A stretch of 64,000 bases of DNA, taken from the NCBI GenBank assembly GCA_016490735.1, contig JAEMWC010000124.1, forward strand, positions 1,042,501 through 1,106,500, given 5' to 3'. Shown here one piece after another: positions 11,706 through 22,395 of this stretch. The notes beneath the pieces were generated by a model. The model saw nothing but the letters and a program-made list of their open reading frames with translations. It had not been told where the DNA came from and did no database searches. A program made the position numbers and the translations under genes. Within the stretch, counting starts at the first letter, position 1, and every line of letters begins with the position of its first letter. This DNA is from Pachyseris speciosa. Its lineage: Eukaryota; Cnidaria; Anthozoa; Scleractinia; Pachyseridae.

Positions 11706-13851
11706 TTTTTTCCCTTGATCTTGCCCTCCTCAATTTCTCAATAAACAACAACACTAACGCAGTAACTCTTATCAACTTGGTGACAGAGCTAAAGTTCTCT
11801 GGCTTGACAACGTCTTCTAAACTCGTTTCCTCCCCTTCTTCGCCTTCAATACACGTGGTGACTAAGCTGGAAACAGCTGGTTTAGATGATTTCAGTTCGC
11901 ATAACTCCTCTCTGGCTTGTACATTTGCCGGCTGAACTGGCCACTGTTCACTATCCTTAGTCAGGAATTCGGGTCCATGTAACCACAAGCTGCATTCCTT
12001 CAGCTCAGTAGCCTTGATTCCCCTCGACGCTATGTCAGCTGGGTTTTCTGCAGTGGGACAGTACCTCCACTGTTCAGGTGGCGAATTTCTTCTTATCTCA
12101 GACACTCGATTCTCGACAAACTGCTTGTACTCCTTATCGGTGTTTGTGATCCACCACAACGAAATCATAGAATCTGTCCAGTTAAATACATTGTCAATTC
12201 TCACACCCTCTAAAGCCTGACTCACGCTCTTCAACAATCTAGACGCAGTAAGGTTTGACAGCAACTCTAGGCGAGGGATAGTTTGCCTGGCCAATGGAGC
12301 AACTCTGGTTTTTGAAGATACTAACTGGCATTGAAGCTTTGACTCATACTCCACTCTCATGTAGACTGCAGCGCCATAAGCCTTTTCTGATGCGCCTGCA
12401 AAACAATGAAGTTGGACTGACTTGACCTTATCTCCACTCAAACCTTCAGCATAACATCTCTTAAAGCTCACTCTCCCAGCTTGTCTCAGATCCATCAAAG
12501 TAGCTAACCACTGGTGATTGAGATCAGCATCAAGCAACTCATCCCAGTCTCTCCCATCCTGGCAAAGTTTCTGAAACATGATCTTGAATGGAAGAATGAC
12601 TGGAGCTATCAATCCCAAGGGGTCAAAAATTCTTGTGGCTGTAATGAGAATCAATCGTCTTGTTGCTGGTTGAGCATCTACATCCCCCAACGTCTTGTTC
12701 AGATCATAAATTAGCTCATCTTGGGTGGGGTTCCAAAGCATTCCCAGAACCTTCTGCTCCTTCTCCGCTCTCTGCTTGAAAACTGACTTTGAGAAGCTCT
12801 CGTCTTCTTCCTCAACACTATCTCGACCACTCTTAGCAAAGTCTTCACTGAAAGCTTCATCTTGTTCCAGTGAACGCATGAGACCTTCTGAATTGCTACT
12901 CCACTTTCTCATGTTGAAACCTCCTGATCTGAGACAGAGTTTTACATCCTTACACAAGGCAAATGCACTGTCCACATCACAATCCCCAGACACATAGTCA
13001 TCAACATACAATGACTTCAACAGCTCCCTTGAAAGCACACTGTCAACTGGTAAACAAGTGTTCACATGGTGTCTGATTGTGGCATTAAGAATGAAGAGAC
13101 TTGAGTTCACACCAAACACTACACGTGCAAAACGAAGTACCATGACCTCTGGATTCTGTTTGTTCACGTCATCGACCCACAAAAATCTCACAGAGTTTCT
13201 GTGTTCAGGATCAATCTCAATGTTCAAAAATGCCTTCTCAATGTCTGCAGTTATGGCAACTTCATGAACTCTAAATCTCAACAGAATGTCAAATAATAAG
13301 GGATTCAGGGAAGGTCCAACATGCAAACAGTCATTTAAACTTGGCCCAAACACTTTAGATGAAGCATCATATACAACTCTAATCTTAGTTGTATCTCTGT
13401 CAAGTCTCACAACTCCCCTGTGTGGAAGGTAGTGAACATTTCCAGGCTGTGGGATTTCATCTTGTGGCACTAACTCAACTACACCACTCTGCAATTGCTC
13501 CTTAATCACATGATCATACTGTTTCTGTATTTCTGGTTGATCCTTAAGCTTCTTGATCACTGTCGTCAACCTTCGTGATGCAGCTGTGTAATTGTCTGGT
13601 ATCATGGGGTGGTTATCTTTGAAAGGTAACTTCACCTGATATCTCTCTCCAGTGAATCTGATGTCATTTGAAAACTTGTCATAGACTGAAGCTTCATTCT
13701 CCTTTATGCCCAAAGTTTCTAAGTCCCAGAATTTCTGCAGATCATCCTTCAAATCACTTATCTCTGTGGACTCTATCTTCAACACATGTGTTGAACTCAG
13801 ATTCACTGTACACGACTTTGTGGGTGTTGGGCATACAGCTGGTCCTGACAA
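11653..13851 (-). CDS. BEL pol: reverse transcriptase-RNase H, unit 2
   Basis: 732 codons, the same protein as unit 1: RT with YVDD at 282-285, Peptidase_A17-type region, RNase H with Gly486 in place of the first catalytic Asp. No own ATG: it is normally expressed as a gag-pol fusion. The frame is offset by one base from gag here too, so the lesion predates the duplication of the unit. Confidence 0.92.
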   Translation of the reverse strand: MSGPAVCPTPTKSCTVNLSSTHVLKIESTEISDLKDDLQKFWDLETLGIKENEASVYDKFSNDIRFTGERYQVKLPFKDNHPMIPDNYTAASRRLTTVIKKLKDQPEIQKQYDHVIKEQLQSGVVELVPQDEIPQPGNVHYLPHRGVVRLDRDTTKIRVVYDASSKVFGPSLNDCLHVGPSLNPLLFDILLRFRVHEVAITADIEKAFLNIEIDPEHRNSVRFLWVDDVNKQNPEVMVLRFARVVFGVNSSLFILNATIRHHVNTCLPVDSVLSRELLKSLYVDDYVSGDCDVDSAFALCKDVKLCLRSGGFNMRKWSSNSEGLMRSLEQDEAFSEDFAKSGRDSVEEEDESFSKSVFKQRAEKEQKVLGMLWNPTQDELIYDLNKTLGDVDAQPATRRLILITATRIFDPLGLIAPVILPFKIMFQKLCQDGRDWDELLDADLNHQWLATLMDLRQAGRVSFKRCYAEGLSGDKVKSVQLHCFAGASEKAYGAAVYMRVEYESKLQCQLVSSKTRVAPLARQTIPRLELLSNLTASRLLKSVSQALEGVRIDNVFNWTDSMISLWWITNTDKEYKQFVENRVSEIRRNSPPEQWRYCPTAENPADIASRGIKATELKECSLWLHGPEFLTKDSEQWPVQPANVQAREELCELKSSKPAVSSLVTTCIEGEEGEETSLEDVVKPENFSSVTKLIRVTALVLLFIEKLRRARSREKNGRRFCKIVQTSREHVD

Positions 13852-13900
13852 AACCCAACCTAACTTGGTCTCAAGAGCTACCGGTCCATAGGGGTCTCTT

Positions 13901-15679
13901 TTAATAATGTTTCCAGTAATAATCTGCTCCTATCAGCGCATCAACACTGACAGTATCACTCGTTCCACATGCAAGTTGTAGACCCTGCAAGTATGGATAA
14001 CATTCCAATGTGTCTTGAATTTGTTGGTTTGACACTGGGCTGCAAATCACTGGTACAACATATGAGGTGACATAGAGATTCATTCCATCCAATGTTCTGA
14101 CACACATTTGCACCACATCACATTCCTTCACAGAGGCTGAATTATCTCCAAATGTTTTGATTAGGAGGGTTTCCTCACCAACGGTTGGTAGGTTCAACTG
14201 CTCACATGCCTTGCTGGTAATGTAGGATCTCTGGCTACATGAGTCAAATATTACATGTGCATTCAATCCAAACTCCTGGTTATCTGGTCTACAAACAAAG
14301 GCTTGGGCTGTTTGCAACAGCACAGAGTTGCCGTTATTGCTGATGTGCATTGCTGAAGTCCCTGCATCTCCACTCCTATCTTGAGATGGCTCAGATCTGT
14401 ACGGGGTTACTTCTTCTGTAACCAAATTCCTAGAAGATGGAACATTCTTGGTTCTTTCACAAATAGCCACATGGTGTCTACCATCACAGTTAAAGCATTT
14501 TGCCTTTGACAGACAATTTGTGGAGATATGACCACTCTTCAAGCACACAAAGCACCTGCCACTTTGTCTAAGGATTGTTCTTCTAGTCTTCGGTTCAGTG
14601 ATGGTCATACAGTTAATGGACTTGTGGTTCTTTTTGCAAATAATACAATGTGGAGTAAATTCTTCATTGCCTGTATAAAGTGCAGATGTAGAAAAGGGCT
14701 GTTTGCTTCTTGCCTTGTACTGTTCGTACCTCGGGGTATTGCCATTTGAACCACTGGTTTTCATTGCAGTACATCTTTCTCTGGCTTCCAACTCAGTTTT
14801 TAGTGCATTCAACAAAGCATCAAGATTCCAAGTTTCCTCGCTGCCAAACTTGCGGCTTACAATCAATCGCAACTCTGAGGGGATTTTCTCCATGATGATA
14901 GGGACCAATAAATTCCCAAAGGACTGTGATTCAACGCCTAACGTATTCAAACCTCGAATGTTGATCTCAATCTTATCATACAACTCACGCAGCTTCTTTG
15001 TTTCATGTACTGAATTAACAGACGGAAGTTTCAATAAGGCATCCATATAATTTGAAATCAACAACTGTGGTTTACCAAATCGGTCTTTAAGAGTGTCGAT
15101 GGCTACCTTGTAATTGTCTGCAGTCAGAGGCAGTCCAGCAATTGCGGATTCAGCGGTGCTTGTCACACAACTTTTCAGATAAGTGAATTTTTCGATAGGC
15201 GAAATGCCAGCGTTTCCATCGACAGCTGACTGAAATGTGTCCCAGAAACTCTGCCATTCTTGATAATTTCCCGAGAATGACTTGAGTTCGAGTTTAGGTA
15301 GCTTCACTTTCGCACCTTCGGTATTTTTGGAAGTACTGTTTCCCTGAATTGCCGGTGTATGTGTGTGTCCGACATGTTTGGCGTGTTCCAAGCTAAAGTC
15401 AATTTTGGCTAAAATACTGTAAACATTCTCGCAAAACTCACCAGAATCTTCTATCTCTTTCTCCAGTCCCTTTGGTTTAGTGCCCTCCAGTATCGTTTCA
15501 TCCAGCTTTTTGATCGTTTCCAATTTTTCTGGGAGCAAAGACTTCAAAGCTGTTAACCTTTCCTTGTACGATGTTAAATCTTCTTCTTGATCAGTCAAAA
15601 TCTTCTCCACGTTCTCTACCGTTTTCTCCGCAAATGACTTGTGTGCATCTCGAATTTTCTTGACCTTGTCGATGTTCAT
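13901..15679 (-). CDS. BEL gag-protease, unit 2
   Basis: 592 codons, same domain order as unit 1: DUF1759-type gag, three zinc knuckles, DUF1758-type protease with DSCSQ. A few amino-acid differences from unit 1 are visible: Val for Ile near residue 21, Gln for Arg at 372, Ala for Val near the C-terminus. All are single-base changes. Confidence 0.92.
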   Translation of the reverse strand: MNIDKVKKIRDAHKSFAEKTVENVEKILTDQEEDLTSYKERLTALKSLLPEKLETIKKLDETILEGTKPKGLEKEIEDSGEFCENVYSILAKIDFSLEHAKHVGHTHTPAIQGNSTSKNTEGAKVKLPKLELKSFSGNYQEWQSFWDTFQSAVDGNAGISPIEKFTYLKSCVTSTAESAIAGLPLTADNYKVAIDTLKDRFGKPQLLISNYMDALLKLPSVNSVHETKKLRELYDKIEINIRGLNTLGVESQSFGNLLVPIIMEKIPSELRLIVSRKFGSEETWNLDALLNALKTELEARERCTAMKTSGSNGNTPRYEQYKARSKQPFSTSALYTGNEEFTPHCIICKKNHKSINCMTITEPKTRRTILRQSGRCFVCLKSGHISTNCLSKAKCFNCDGRHHVAICERTKNVPSSRNLVTEEVTPYRSEPSQDRSGDAGTSAMHISNNGNSVLLQTAQAFVCRPDNQEFGLNAHVIFDSCSQRSYITSKACEQLNLPTVGEETLLIKTFGDNSASVKECDVVQMCVRTLDGMNLYVTSYVVPVICSPVSNQQIQDTLECYPYLQGLQLACGTSDTVSVDALIGADYYWKHY

Positions 15680-15770
15680 GATGTCTTATGAACTCCCTTT
15701 CATGTAAACATCGGCTCAATCCAATCCTTCGACGATTTATATTCGTTCAATCGTTCTTCCAGTTCCTCCA

Positions 15771-15787
15771 TCCGGCTCGAAGGACCA
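15771..15787 (-). other. Primer-binding site, tRNA-Tyr type (unit 2)
   Basis: Same 17-nt sequence as 9900-9916, directly downstream of LTR C on the minus strand. Confidence 0.8.
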
Positions 15788-16055
15788 TGTCGTACATTTT
15801 AGGTTGTTTATTTTTCGCTCTTCCTCGAATAATTGATTTCTTCACAATTTCCAGTTTTTGATAATACAGCTTCACTCAAAAGACAGACGAATTTCCCTGG
15901 ATTCTACACGATATTTGAAAATTTCACTGATATTTCAATCTTTCAATGCTACACTCTACACTCCAACATCAATCTAAACTCAAGCTGTGTTCTTCTAGGT
16001 CACGTGGCATCTTTTCCCGCCACACGTAATTATGTGCAAAAATTAATTTCTAACA
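15788..16055 (-). repeat. BEL LTR C (5' LTR of the tandem)
   Basis: 268 bp ending ...TCTAACA at 16055, followed by the target duplication ATGCA (16056-16060). It would carry the promoter for transcription to the left. Confidence 0.93.
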
Positions 16056-16201
16056 ATGCATGATGTTTGTACTAGTTTTACACCTAGGAACATTCGTGAA
16101 CTTTTTATTCATTCATTTGACGTTCATGCATATAATACGCGTTTCTCTTCCGCAAATAATTTTTATGTACAAAAAATCTAGATTGCATGTGAAACTCAAG
16201 T
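16056..16201 (+). pseudogene. LINE reverse transcriptase, part 2
   Basis: Continuation of the LINE frame from 4044, directly after the BEL target duplication. It is cut again by the 437-bp element at 16202-16638. The reading frame is consistent across both insertions, which shows these were one coding region. Confidence 0.85.
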
Positions 16202-16638
16202 CAGGGGCACCCAACGAGCCAAAGCAGCCAAAAGCTGTAGAAAGGCATTTTAAAGTACTTTATGGTGTTTGAAGTCTGTTTAAAGTGATATTTTGGTTAG
16301 CTAGAAAGCTTTGATCTGTTCGGATTTCCTAGCTGAAATGTTAACTGCCCGAACATTTTAGCGAACAAAATCTTTCTTTGAGAAAATACTAGCTGAAGTT
16401 AACTTTCTAGGGAACCATTTTTTCTTCCGAAAATGCTAGCTGACGTTTTTTACTGCCAAAAACAGCAATGACAATCTTTCCGAAAACCTCAGGGGTTATG
16501 ATTTCCACATTACGAATATTTTAGGCCACGTTTTACTTACGAAAATCCGAGTGCACTCTTTAATCGACGCCGAAAGCGTTAGGCGAACTACCCTCCACCG
16601 AACAGATATCTACCGAAACTTGTCGTAGGGTGCCCCTG
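16202..16638. mobile_element. hAT-like MITE (437 bp) inside the LINE
   Basis: Perfect 11-bp terminal inverted repeats CAGGGGCACCC / GGGTGCCCCTG. It is flanked by the direct repeat CTCAAGT (16195-16201, 16639-16645), 7-8 bp depending on how the terminal base is assigned. The ends starting CAGGG with an ~8-bp duplication fit hAT. The interior has no transposase. Confidence 0.8.
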
Positions 16639-17206
16639 CTCAAGTCTTTCTCTGCGTTTGGTACAAGGTTATGGAACTGTCTACACCCCGTCTGGCGTAA
16701 GCTCACGAAAAGAGCATTCAAAAGAAAAATTCATAAGTTGCCTTTGACTGTACTTGGGATTGAGGACTGTTATGTTGACGCCCATTCTCTAATATTGAAA
16801 CTCAACACCAGTAATTATTGTGCCTTATAGCTATATACTTCGCTTACAGACGTATACCACAATTCTCCCTTCTCTACTTTCCAGTCTGCTTTGCTTGTAC
16901 TATTTCTTTCTTTTCTTTAACTTGTAACTACATGAAAATTATCTGCCAGTTCGCGTAATGTAGTAAATCAGTTAGCTTAATGTAGTAATCTAATGCATAT
17001 CTTATAGTAATATTGTAATAGTTCAGTGACTTTTTTTATTTTACTTACTTACTTATTCATTTTATTTTATTACTATTATTTTTTAATTCCTTACATATAA
17101 ATGACTGATCCGCCTAGATTAGCCAGTGCTATTTGTGGATCAGTCACGTTTGTAAATGTGTTGAAATCTTAATTAAAGATCAATCAATCAATCAATCAAT
17201 AAATCG
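16639..17206 (+). pseudogene. LINE C-terminus and 3' end, part 3
   Basis: The last ~60 codons of the LINE ORF end at the TAG near 16829, preceded by the block FGTRLWN. A noncoding 3' region follows, ending in the short tandem tail (TCAA)n at about 17182-17203. Such microsatellite-like tails are typical of CR1/L2 elements. The right boundary with the split MITE is near 17206. Confidence 0.82.
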
Positions 17207-17335
17207 CGCTTTGTGCCGGCTACATGTAATTGCTTCGTATTCTGATTGGCTCATTGCGCTGTTCGCGTCTGTTGTGATTGGTCAGAGTAATTGCTTTGGT
17301 TTTGGTTTTCCGACACTTAATTGAAAACTGCTCTA
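17207..17335. mobile_element. MITE, right half (split by LINE)
   Basis: Mirror half of 2675-2829. It ends with CGACACTTAATTGAAAACTG followed by CTCTA, the inverted repeat of the left end. Confidence 0.6.
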
Positions 17336-17980
17336 TTGGGTTAAAAGTAGAAGCGACTGTCGAACTTGGGCATAGAGTGAAATCTCAATGTTTTCGACAC
17401 TTAGAAAAATATTCACGTTCTGACACACTGAGTCAACTTCCAATGAATATCTACAGAAATTATCATGGGGCAGTCGGAAATTCACGTCCAATATGCACGA
17501 AATATCTCATTTAATTTGTGTAAAAACATCAGGAAGTTTTTTAAAAACTCAAGCGATTTCAAACACTGCTTTGGGCTTGAATTAGAGGCAACTGTCGAGC
17601 CTGGACATAGAGTGAAATCTTCATAGTTTCGACACTTCAAAAATATTCAAGTTCTGACACACCGAGCGTGACTTGACTGATCAGCTCTCGGGAAATATCC
17701 ACAAAACGTATTGTCCAAACCTCCCCAGAGCATTTAATGTTCGTTGGCATAACTCCCAAGCGATTCTTAAGGAAGGTTTTGGTATTTCAGTGCATGAATT
17801 TTTCGTGCTTGCACAAAGCATATTTTGTATGTACAATAAAACGAACCAGGGCCATTAAATAAGGTCTCTTGTCTTAAACAGGGTAGCGAAATGAACAATT
17901 TGTGTTTTAAGGCGCCGGCGGCACACCTCTACCCAAACTTCCCTTGAGTACCCCTCCCCTCCCCTCCCCCACTGGAGGCT

Positions 17981-18035
<55 letters not shown>

Positions 18036-18464
18036 CTTTTATTTATACACGTCGCCGGATCGTAAAGTCCCTAGCATTTGCGTCACGCAATTGTACTGCT
18101 ACACCGGAAGTTGAAGGGCACTCTTCCGCGGAGTCGATTTTCGTGAAATTACAGTGAGACTTTCCGACTGCCGGGCATCTAGTATTTTGAAAGCCGTGCC
18201 CGTGAGCAAAGATTCCAAAGAATATGCTTTGTGCAAGCACGGAGAATTTGTCCACAACAATACTAAACCTTTATTTAGAATCGCTTAGCATTTCTGAACA
18301 AACACTAAATACTCTGGTGAGGTTTCGTTGATAATTTCTGCAGATATTCATCGGAAGTTGACTCAGTGTGTCAGAACTTGAATATTTTGCCGAAAACATT
18401 TAGATTTCACTCTATGCCAAGCTCGACAGTCGCTTCTACTTATAACCCAAGGCAATATTTGCAA
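17336..18464. repeat. Internally repeated, palindromic segment with (CAT)n
   Basis: A ~130-bp unit beginning AGTAGAAGCGACTGTCGA and containing TCTGACACACtGAGTcaACTT occurs at about 17346-17490 and again, degenerate, at 17585-17690. It recurs in inverse orientation at about 18325-18445. The middle holds a (CAT)n microsatellite (about 17979-18035). A further ACTGCCGGGCATCTAG block (about 18168) matches the inverted arms. No gene seen. Confidence 0.6.
17979..18036. repeat. (CAT)n microsatellite
   Basis: About 19 uninterrupted CAT/ATC triplets. Confidence 0.95.
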
Positions 18465-19042
18465 TCGCTTGAGATTTCTAAACAAATATCTCATGTTCTT
18501 AGGGGAATTAAACGAGCTATTTCGAGAAAATTGGTCAAAATTTCTGACTGCCGGGTATCTAGTTTTTTTTTAAATCAGTTCCCGGCTGCCGGGTATCTAG
18601 ACCTAGACACGTCAATCAGGCCCGTTTCAAACGTCGTGCTACTGCCGTATCGAATTAAATTCGACTTAAGCACGACGTTTAAAACCAAGCCGTGCTACAC
18701 GGCAGTGTAGCACGACTTGGTTTCAAACGTCGTGCTACTCAATTCATAAATTAACATTTTGGATTTGCTTTGTGCAACAGCTGGTAAGTGTTTTAATTAC
18801 GGCACCCAACGATTCTGGGTACGAGATTAGGCAACAACTTTTTTTTCAGCGGAATTAAATTCGACGTCTGAAACCAAGCTAAGCACGGCAGTAGCACGAC
18901 GTTTAAAACGGGCCTCTGCTGAACAGAAAATAGCTTACTGTCGCAGAGTATTGCAAAATGTGCGATGTTGGTGAGAAGCAATCCAACAAACCTTTTTTCT
19001 GTGAGATCAATAACGATCCTCTTAGTTGAATTTACTCTGCAA
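18465..19042 (-). repeat. Right arm of 16.6-kb inverted repeat
   Basis: Reverse complement of 2398-2674, interrupted by the MITE at 18618-18915. Removing the MITE leaves 280 bp against 277 bp in the left arm. Confidence 0.75.
18618..18915. mobile_element. MITE (298 bp) in the right arm
   Basis: Terminal inverted repeats of about 30 bp, starting AGGCCCGTTTCAAACGTCGT on the left and mirrored at 18886-18915 with one mismatch. The left arm at 2.5 kb lacks it and shows the empty site. I could not resolve a target duplication. Confidence 0.75.
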
Positions 19043-19404
19043 CGAAAAAACGTATATCTGCCACCAAATCAACATGCCAGACGAATGCGTTGTCAGTCAA
19101 CGAAGACCACCTGAAGCGTTTTGCAAGACTGATAGTTAATGGTATTAACATCGTAGGAAAAAGGTAAACAATGTTCACTTCCACGCTGGCGAAAAAATCT
19201 AGAAATATTGCCCTGAGATATCGAAGAGCCCTCATCCACCGATTGAAGTACTATGAAACGAAACTGTTTAAACTTCTCATGAAAGACTTTGACAAAATCA
19301 AAACGCATTTATTTTCATTGAAAATCGTCTGGCATGTTGATTTGGCGGCAGATATTGTTTTCCAGAAGCCTGGATACTACCTGTGGTATCGATTTGCAAT
19401 AATC

Positions 19405-19643
19405 TAATCGATAAGAAGTTTTATTTTTGCGGCGCGCCAAGCTGACAAGTCCTATTTGTGTGAACAAAGTTTTGTATGTGTGCCTCAAGTTGTATAAATA
19501 TTCAAAGAAGTTTCATATATTTACAAGATGTTGTGTTTATTTGGAAACAAGTTGGATATTTCTACATCGAGTTATATCTATATGAAACAAGTATTATATA
19601 TTAAGAAGAAGTCTTATATATATCAAGGAAGTATTTCGTCCGT
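19405..19643 (+). repeat. Degenerate AAGT-type minisatellite, copy 1
   Basis: About ten degenerate ~20-24 bp units, each centred on AAGT followed by an AT-rich stretch. The whole 239-bp block is repeated in inverse orientation at 29773-30013 with high identity, including the flanking AAGAAGTTTTAT and AAGGAAGTATTT. Confidence 0.7.
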
Positions 19644-19819
19644 TTTGGCGCGTCGCCCGATCATACTAGAGAGCTTAAGCAACGACAACGGCAACGAAAA
19701 CGTCATTTGAAAATCTAACTTCTTTTTATGGGGCGCCATGTGTAAAAATATTGTTTAGCGATAATCTTGCATTATTTTGTGTTATTTAGCAAATCGCAAA
19801 TAAAGTAGCAATGTAATTT

Positions 19820-20166
19820 ATAAATCGCCAATTCAACGAACTTTGAGATTTATAAGTGCCAGAGATGTGTTTTTGTGATTTATAAATCGCAGTGGAAGTT
19901 GACATTGTGATTTATAAATCGCAGGATACGTATCTTTGCGATTTGTAAATCGCAAATGTGATATATAAATCACAAAAGTGTGATTTATAAATCGCAAAAA
20001 GTGCGATATATAAATCGCAAAATAATATTTTTACACATGGCGCGCGATTTATAAATCGCACATGAGATATATAAATCACAAAAGTGTGATTTATAAATCG
20101 CAAAATGTGCGATATATAAATCGCAAAATAATATTTTTACACATGGCGCGCGATTTATAAATCGCA
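19820..20166. repeat. Array of 16-bp palindromes (GCGATTTATAAATCGC)
   Basis: About 13 copies of the palindrome GCGATTTATAAATCGC or close variants (GCGATATATAAATCGC, GTGATTTATAAATCAC) in ~345 bp, spaced roughly 20-30 bp apart. The right part is a higher-order duplication of about 110 bp (19930-20041 and 20043-20149) that includes AATATTTTTACACATGGCG. An inverted match to that block lies at 19731-19756. Confidence 0.9.
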
Positions 20167-20414
20167 AAAGGGCCAACTGGAAAATATTGACTGGACTCTG
20201 GACTGGACTCGACTCTGGACTGGACCCTGGACTGGATATTGGACTGAACTTTATTAAACGAAGTTAATATTTAACTAATAATATAACGATTAACCATTTA
20301 TTTTTAATTATTAACCAGCGGGGAATTTTTTCAACACTTTTGCGAATGCATTTTTTTTTCAAAAGGAACTTAAACGGAAAATCGAACAATGCTGCCCAGT
20401 AACTTTAAATCAAG

Positions 20415-20938
20415 TCAAGTTACCATTACGTGAATACTGTGACGACGATATATATCATGCGTGCATTGTCTAAGGAATGTTAGGAATGTAGTCCAATTCA
20501 ATATATTCGATATGTTAAGTGCGATCGCCTTACGCACTATTACTACAATTGAACCAGATAGGACTACAAACTTAGCAAAACCTTTCAAGCCAGGTGTTAG
20601 CCTGTTAAAGTATTCATCGTCATCATCGTCACTGGAAGAATTGATTCGTTCCTCCTAAGTGAACAGCGAAGCATGCATTATCAGAAACAAGGATGGTCGC
20701 TTACTAAAGGTAACAAAGGATGAAAATCATTGCATGTTAAAACTGGACAACAAAAATAATTAACTACCTTGACACTTTTGAGCGATTCCGCCAAAGCAAT
20801 AGTCGTGGCCTCTTCTTCATTTTTCACTTCGTACGCCGTCATCCAGCTACGAGACGTTTCATCATGCTCAGAGTTTGCCGAGTCCATTTCTCTTACAACT
20901 CCAGCGTAATTAGTACTTGGCTTAGGACTTTTGTCCAT
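20415..20938 (-). CDS. Unrecognised two-exon protein (136 aa)
   Basis: Exon 1 runs from ATG at 20938 to 20768 (57 codons, acidic/polar, starting MDKSPKPST) and ends AAG with donor GTAGTT. Exon 2 runs from 20654 (acceptor TTAG) to the TGA at 20415 (79 codons plus stop) in the same phase. It begins with an acidic SSSDDDDDEY stretch followed by a hydrophobic segment of about 25 residues that could span a membrane. The intron is 113 bp. The in-phase join and composition support a real coding sequence. I do not recognise the family. It lies inside two nested TIR elements, so it may be a captured gene or element-encoded. The 3' half of exon 2 plus 3' flank recurs inverted at 23303-23460. Confidence 0.55.
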
Positions 20939-21117
20939 GTTACAAAAATATACCGAAGAAAAATTAATCGCGCGAACTCGTACAAGCTAAAATTTAATCA
21001 AATAGAAGAGTAATCCGATAGATGCCTTCAAGACACTAGCCGAACTCGATGCACAGATGCATACACAACAGGGAGGGAGCCACAACGCCTTGAAATTATC
21101 TTGCTTTGAGGGGGGAG

Positions 21118-21397
21118 CAGGGTTGGCGCAGTGGTGAGAGCGCTCGCCTTCCACCAATGTGGCCCGGGTTCGATTCCCGGACTCGGCGTCACAAGTGGGC
21201 TGAGTTTGTTGGTTCTCTACTCTGCTCCGAGAGGTTTTTCTCCGGGTACTCCGGTTTTCCCCTCTCCGCCAAAACCAACATTTGATTTCACTTGATTTAT
21301 TTAGAGTTGATTTGATTTAGTCTCCCCAATTAGTAGAGCATCTGTGCTCGGCTAAATACATTTGAGACTTAAATAAAGTGATTATTATTATTATTAT
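21118..21397 (+). mobile_element. tRNA-derived SINE
   Basis: The 5' part is tRNA-like with pol III promoter boxes: box A TGGCGCAGTGG (21124-21134) and a perfect box B GGTTCGATTCC (21167-21177). A body follows with CTCCGGGTACTCCGGTTTTC (a block found in several animal SINEs), then the (ATT)n tail (21381-21397) preceded by AATAAAG. About 280 bp, sense on +. Confidence 0.9.
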
Positions 21398-22126
21398 CTT
21401 ATCAGGAATATCTTTTCGTTTCGGAAATGTTTAACACCTCTAAATGTAACGGAAAAAATAGCCTTTGTACGAATTAGACAATCGTCCTTTTTCGTTCGCT
21501 ACTTTATTCTCATTCCATACAATGCACAAATTAACTGCACAAGAATGTAGAGTAGCTTTGTCACTTTGTCACCATCGATACTGGAGTACAAGCCAACATA
21601 CACTGAAAAAAACGTACTGTCATCAACCTTTTTAGTGTTATCGGTACAGTTTCATGTGCGTGGTTTCGTGTGAAATGAACGTTTGCGTGATAAGAACTGC
21701 AACGTGATAAAAATGTTCACTATAGGGGTGGTCCATTATCCGTGGTGACTAAACTTGAGAGTAAAATAAACAACAACAAGAAAACTTTTCTTCCATTACA
21801 AATAAAGAGCAAATAGAGTGCTAGATATGATAATATGGACGTGTTACCTCAAGGGAACGAGTCTTGGTATACACTAGAGTTTATATTGCAGTGTGCAGAA
21901 CAAGAGCTCCTTTCGGAGAGTGTAGTGGTTTGAAATAACTGTAGTGATAGAAGCCACATAACTTCATAGACGGCCAGGTATTTTATAGTTTTTCCCGTTT
22001 TAGTTGTTCAGCGTATATTACTTTTTTATATAGTCAAGTCCAAAGTCTAGTCCAGGGTCCAGTCCAGAGTCCAGTCCACAGTCCAATCTTATATTCCAGT
22101 TGGCGGATAAAAGGTAGACCGCTCCA

Positions 22127-22391
22127 CTAGAAAAATAATGATGGTAAAGATATCAGCATCCTTACCGAAAAAATAGGTTGGTTGGCTAAGGCCTCATTGA
22201 TTGCTCTGGAGACAGCTGTGGAAAGCCGTCGTGCAAGGGTTTCTGTCTCCGCCACTAAGCTTGGATATCCTCGACCTCCTGAAATTCCCGCCACAATTAC
22301 ACGCCTTCTTTGTTTTGAAATGCCTCTGTGCAGATATGATCCCGCAAACAAGTTTTCTAATTTGCGATTTAGTAATCTCACACGATCGCGC
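22127..22391 (-). other. Possible exon, unrecognised protein
   Basis: An open frame on - reads through 22391 to a plausible donor (TCG followed by GTAAGG, near 22167), with an Arg/Ala-rich composition and a GGRGYPSL block. The apparent ATG at 22441 lies inside the adjacent piggyBac-like element, so it is not the true start. It could be an exon of an element-encoded protein. I do not recognise it. Confidence 0.25.
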
Positions 22392-22395
22392 TTAA

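Larger units (their letters stand above)
4045..16055 (-). mobile_element. Tandem BEL/Pao LTR retrotransposon (LTR-internal-LTR-internal-LTR)
   Basis: Three 268-bp LTRs (4045-4312, 9917-10184, 15788-16055) alternate with two 5.6-kb internal regions transcribed on the minus strand. The outer ends are bounded by the 5-bp duplication ATGCA (4040-4044 and 16056-16060), so the 12,011-bp block occupies one insertion site within a LINE. The LTRs begin TG and end CA. A 17-nt primer-binding site follows each 5' LTR and a purine-rich tract precedes each 3' LTR. The two units differ at only a handful of positions that I can see. Gene order gag-protease-RT-RNase H-integrase is that of BEL/Pao (Belpaoviridae). 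Both copies are frame-disrupted and unlikely to be autonomous. Confidence 0.95.
20173..22103. mobile_element. TIR element with GGACTGGACT subterminal repeats
   Basis: Left end CCAACTGGAAAATATTGACT followed by GGACTCTGGACTGGACT repeats. The right end is the mirror (AGTCCAGGGTCCAGTCC... to CCAGTTGG). The GGACTGG motif is iterated 5-6 times at each end. It encloses the two-exon coding sequence and the SINE. No transposase seen. Confidence 0.6.

Noticed and set aside
19820..20166. CRISPR-like array
   Set aside because: Repeats are short palindromes with irregular 5-15 bp gaps and no spacers, in a eukaryotic context.
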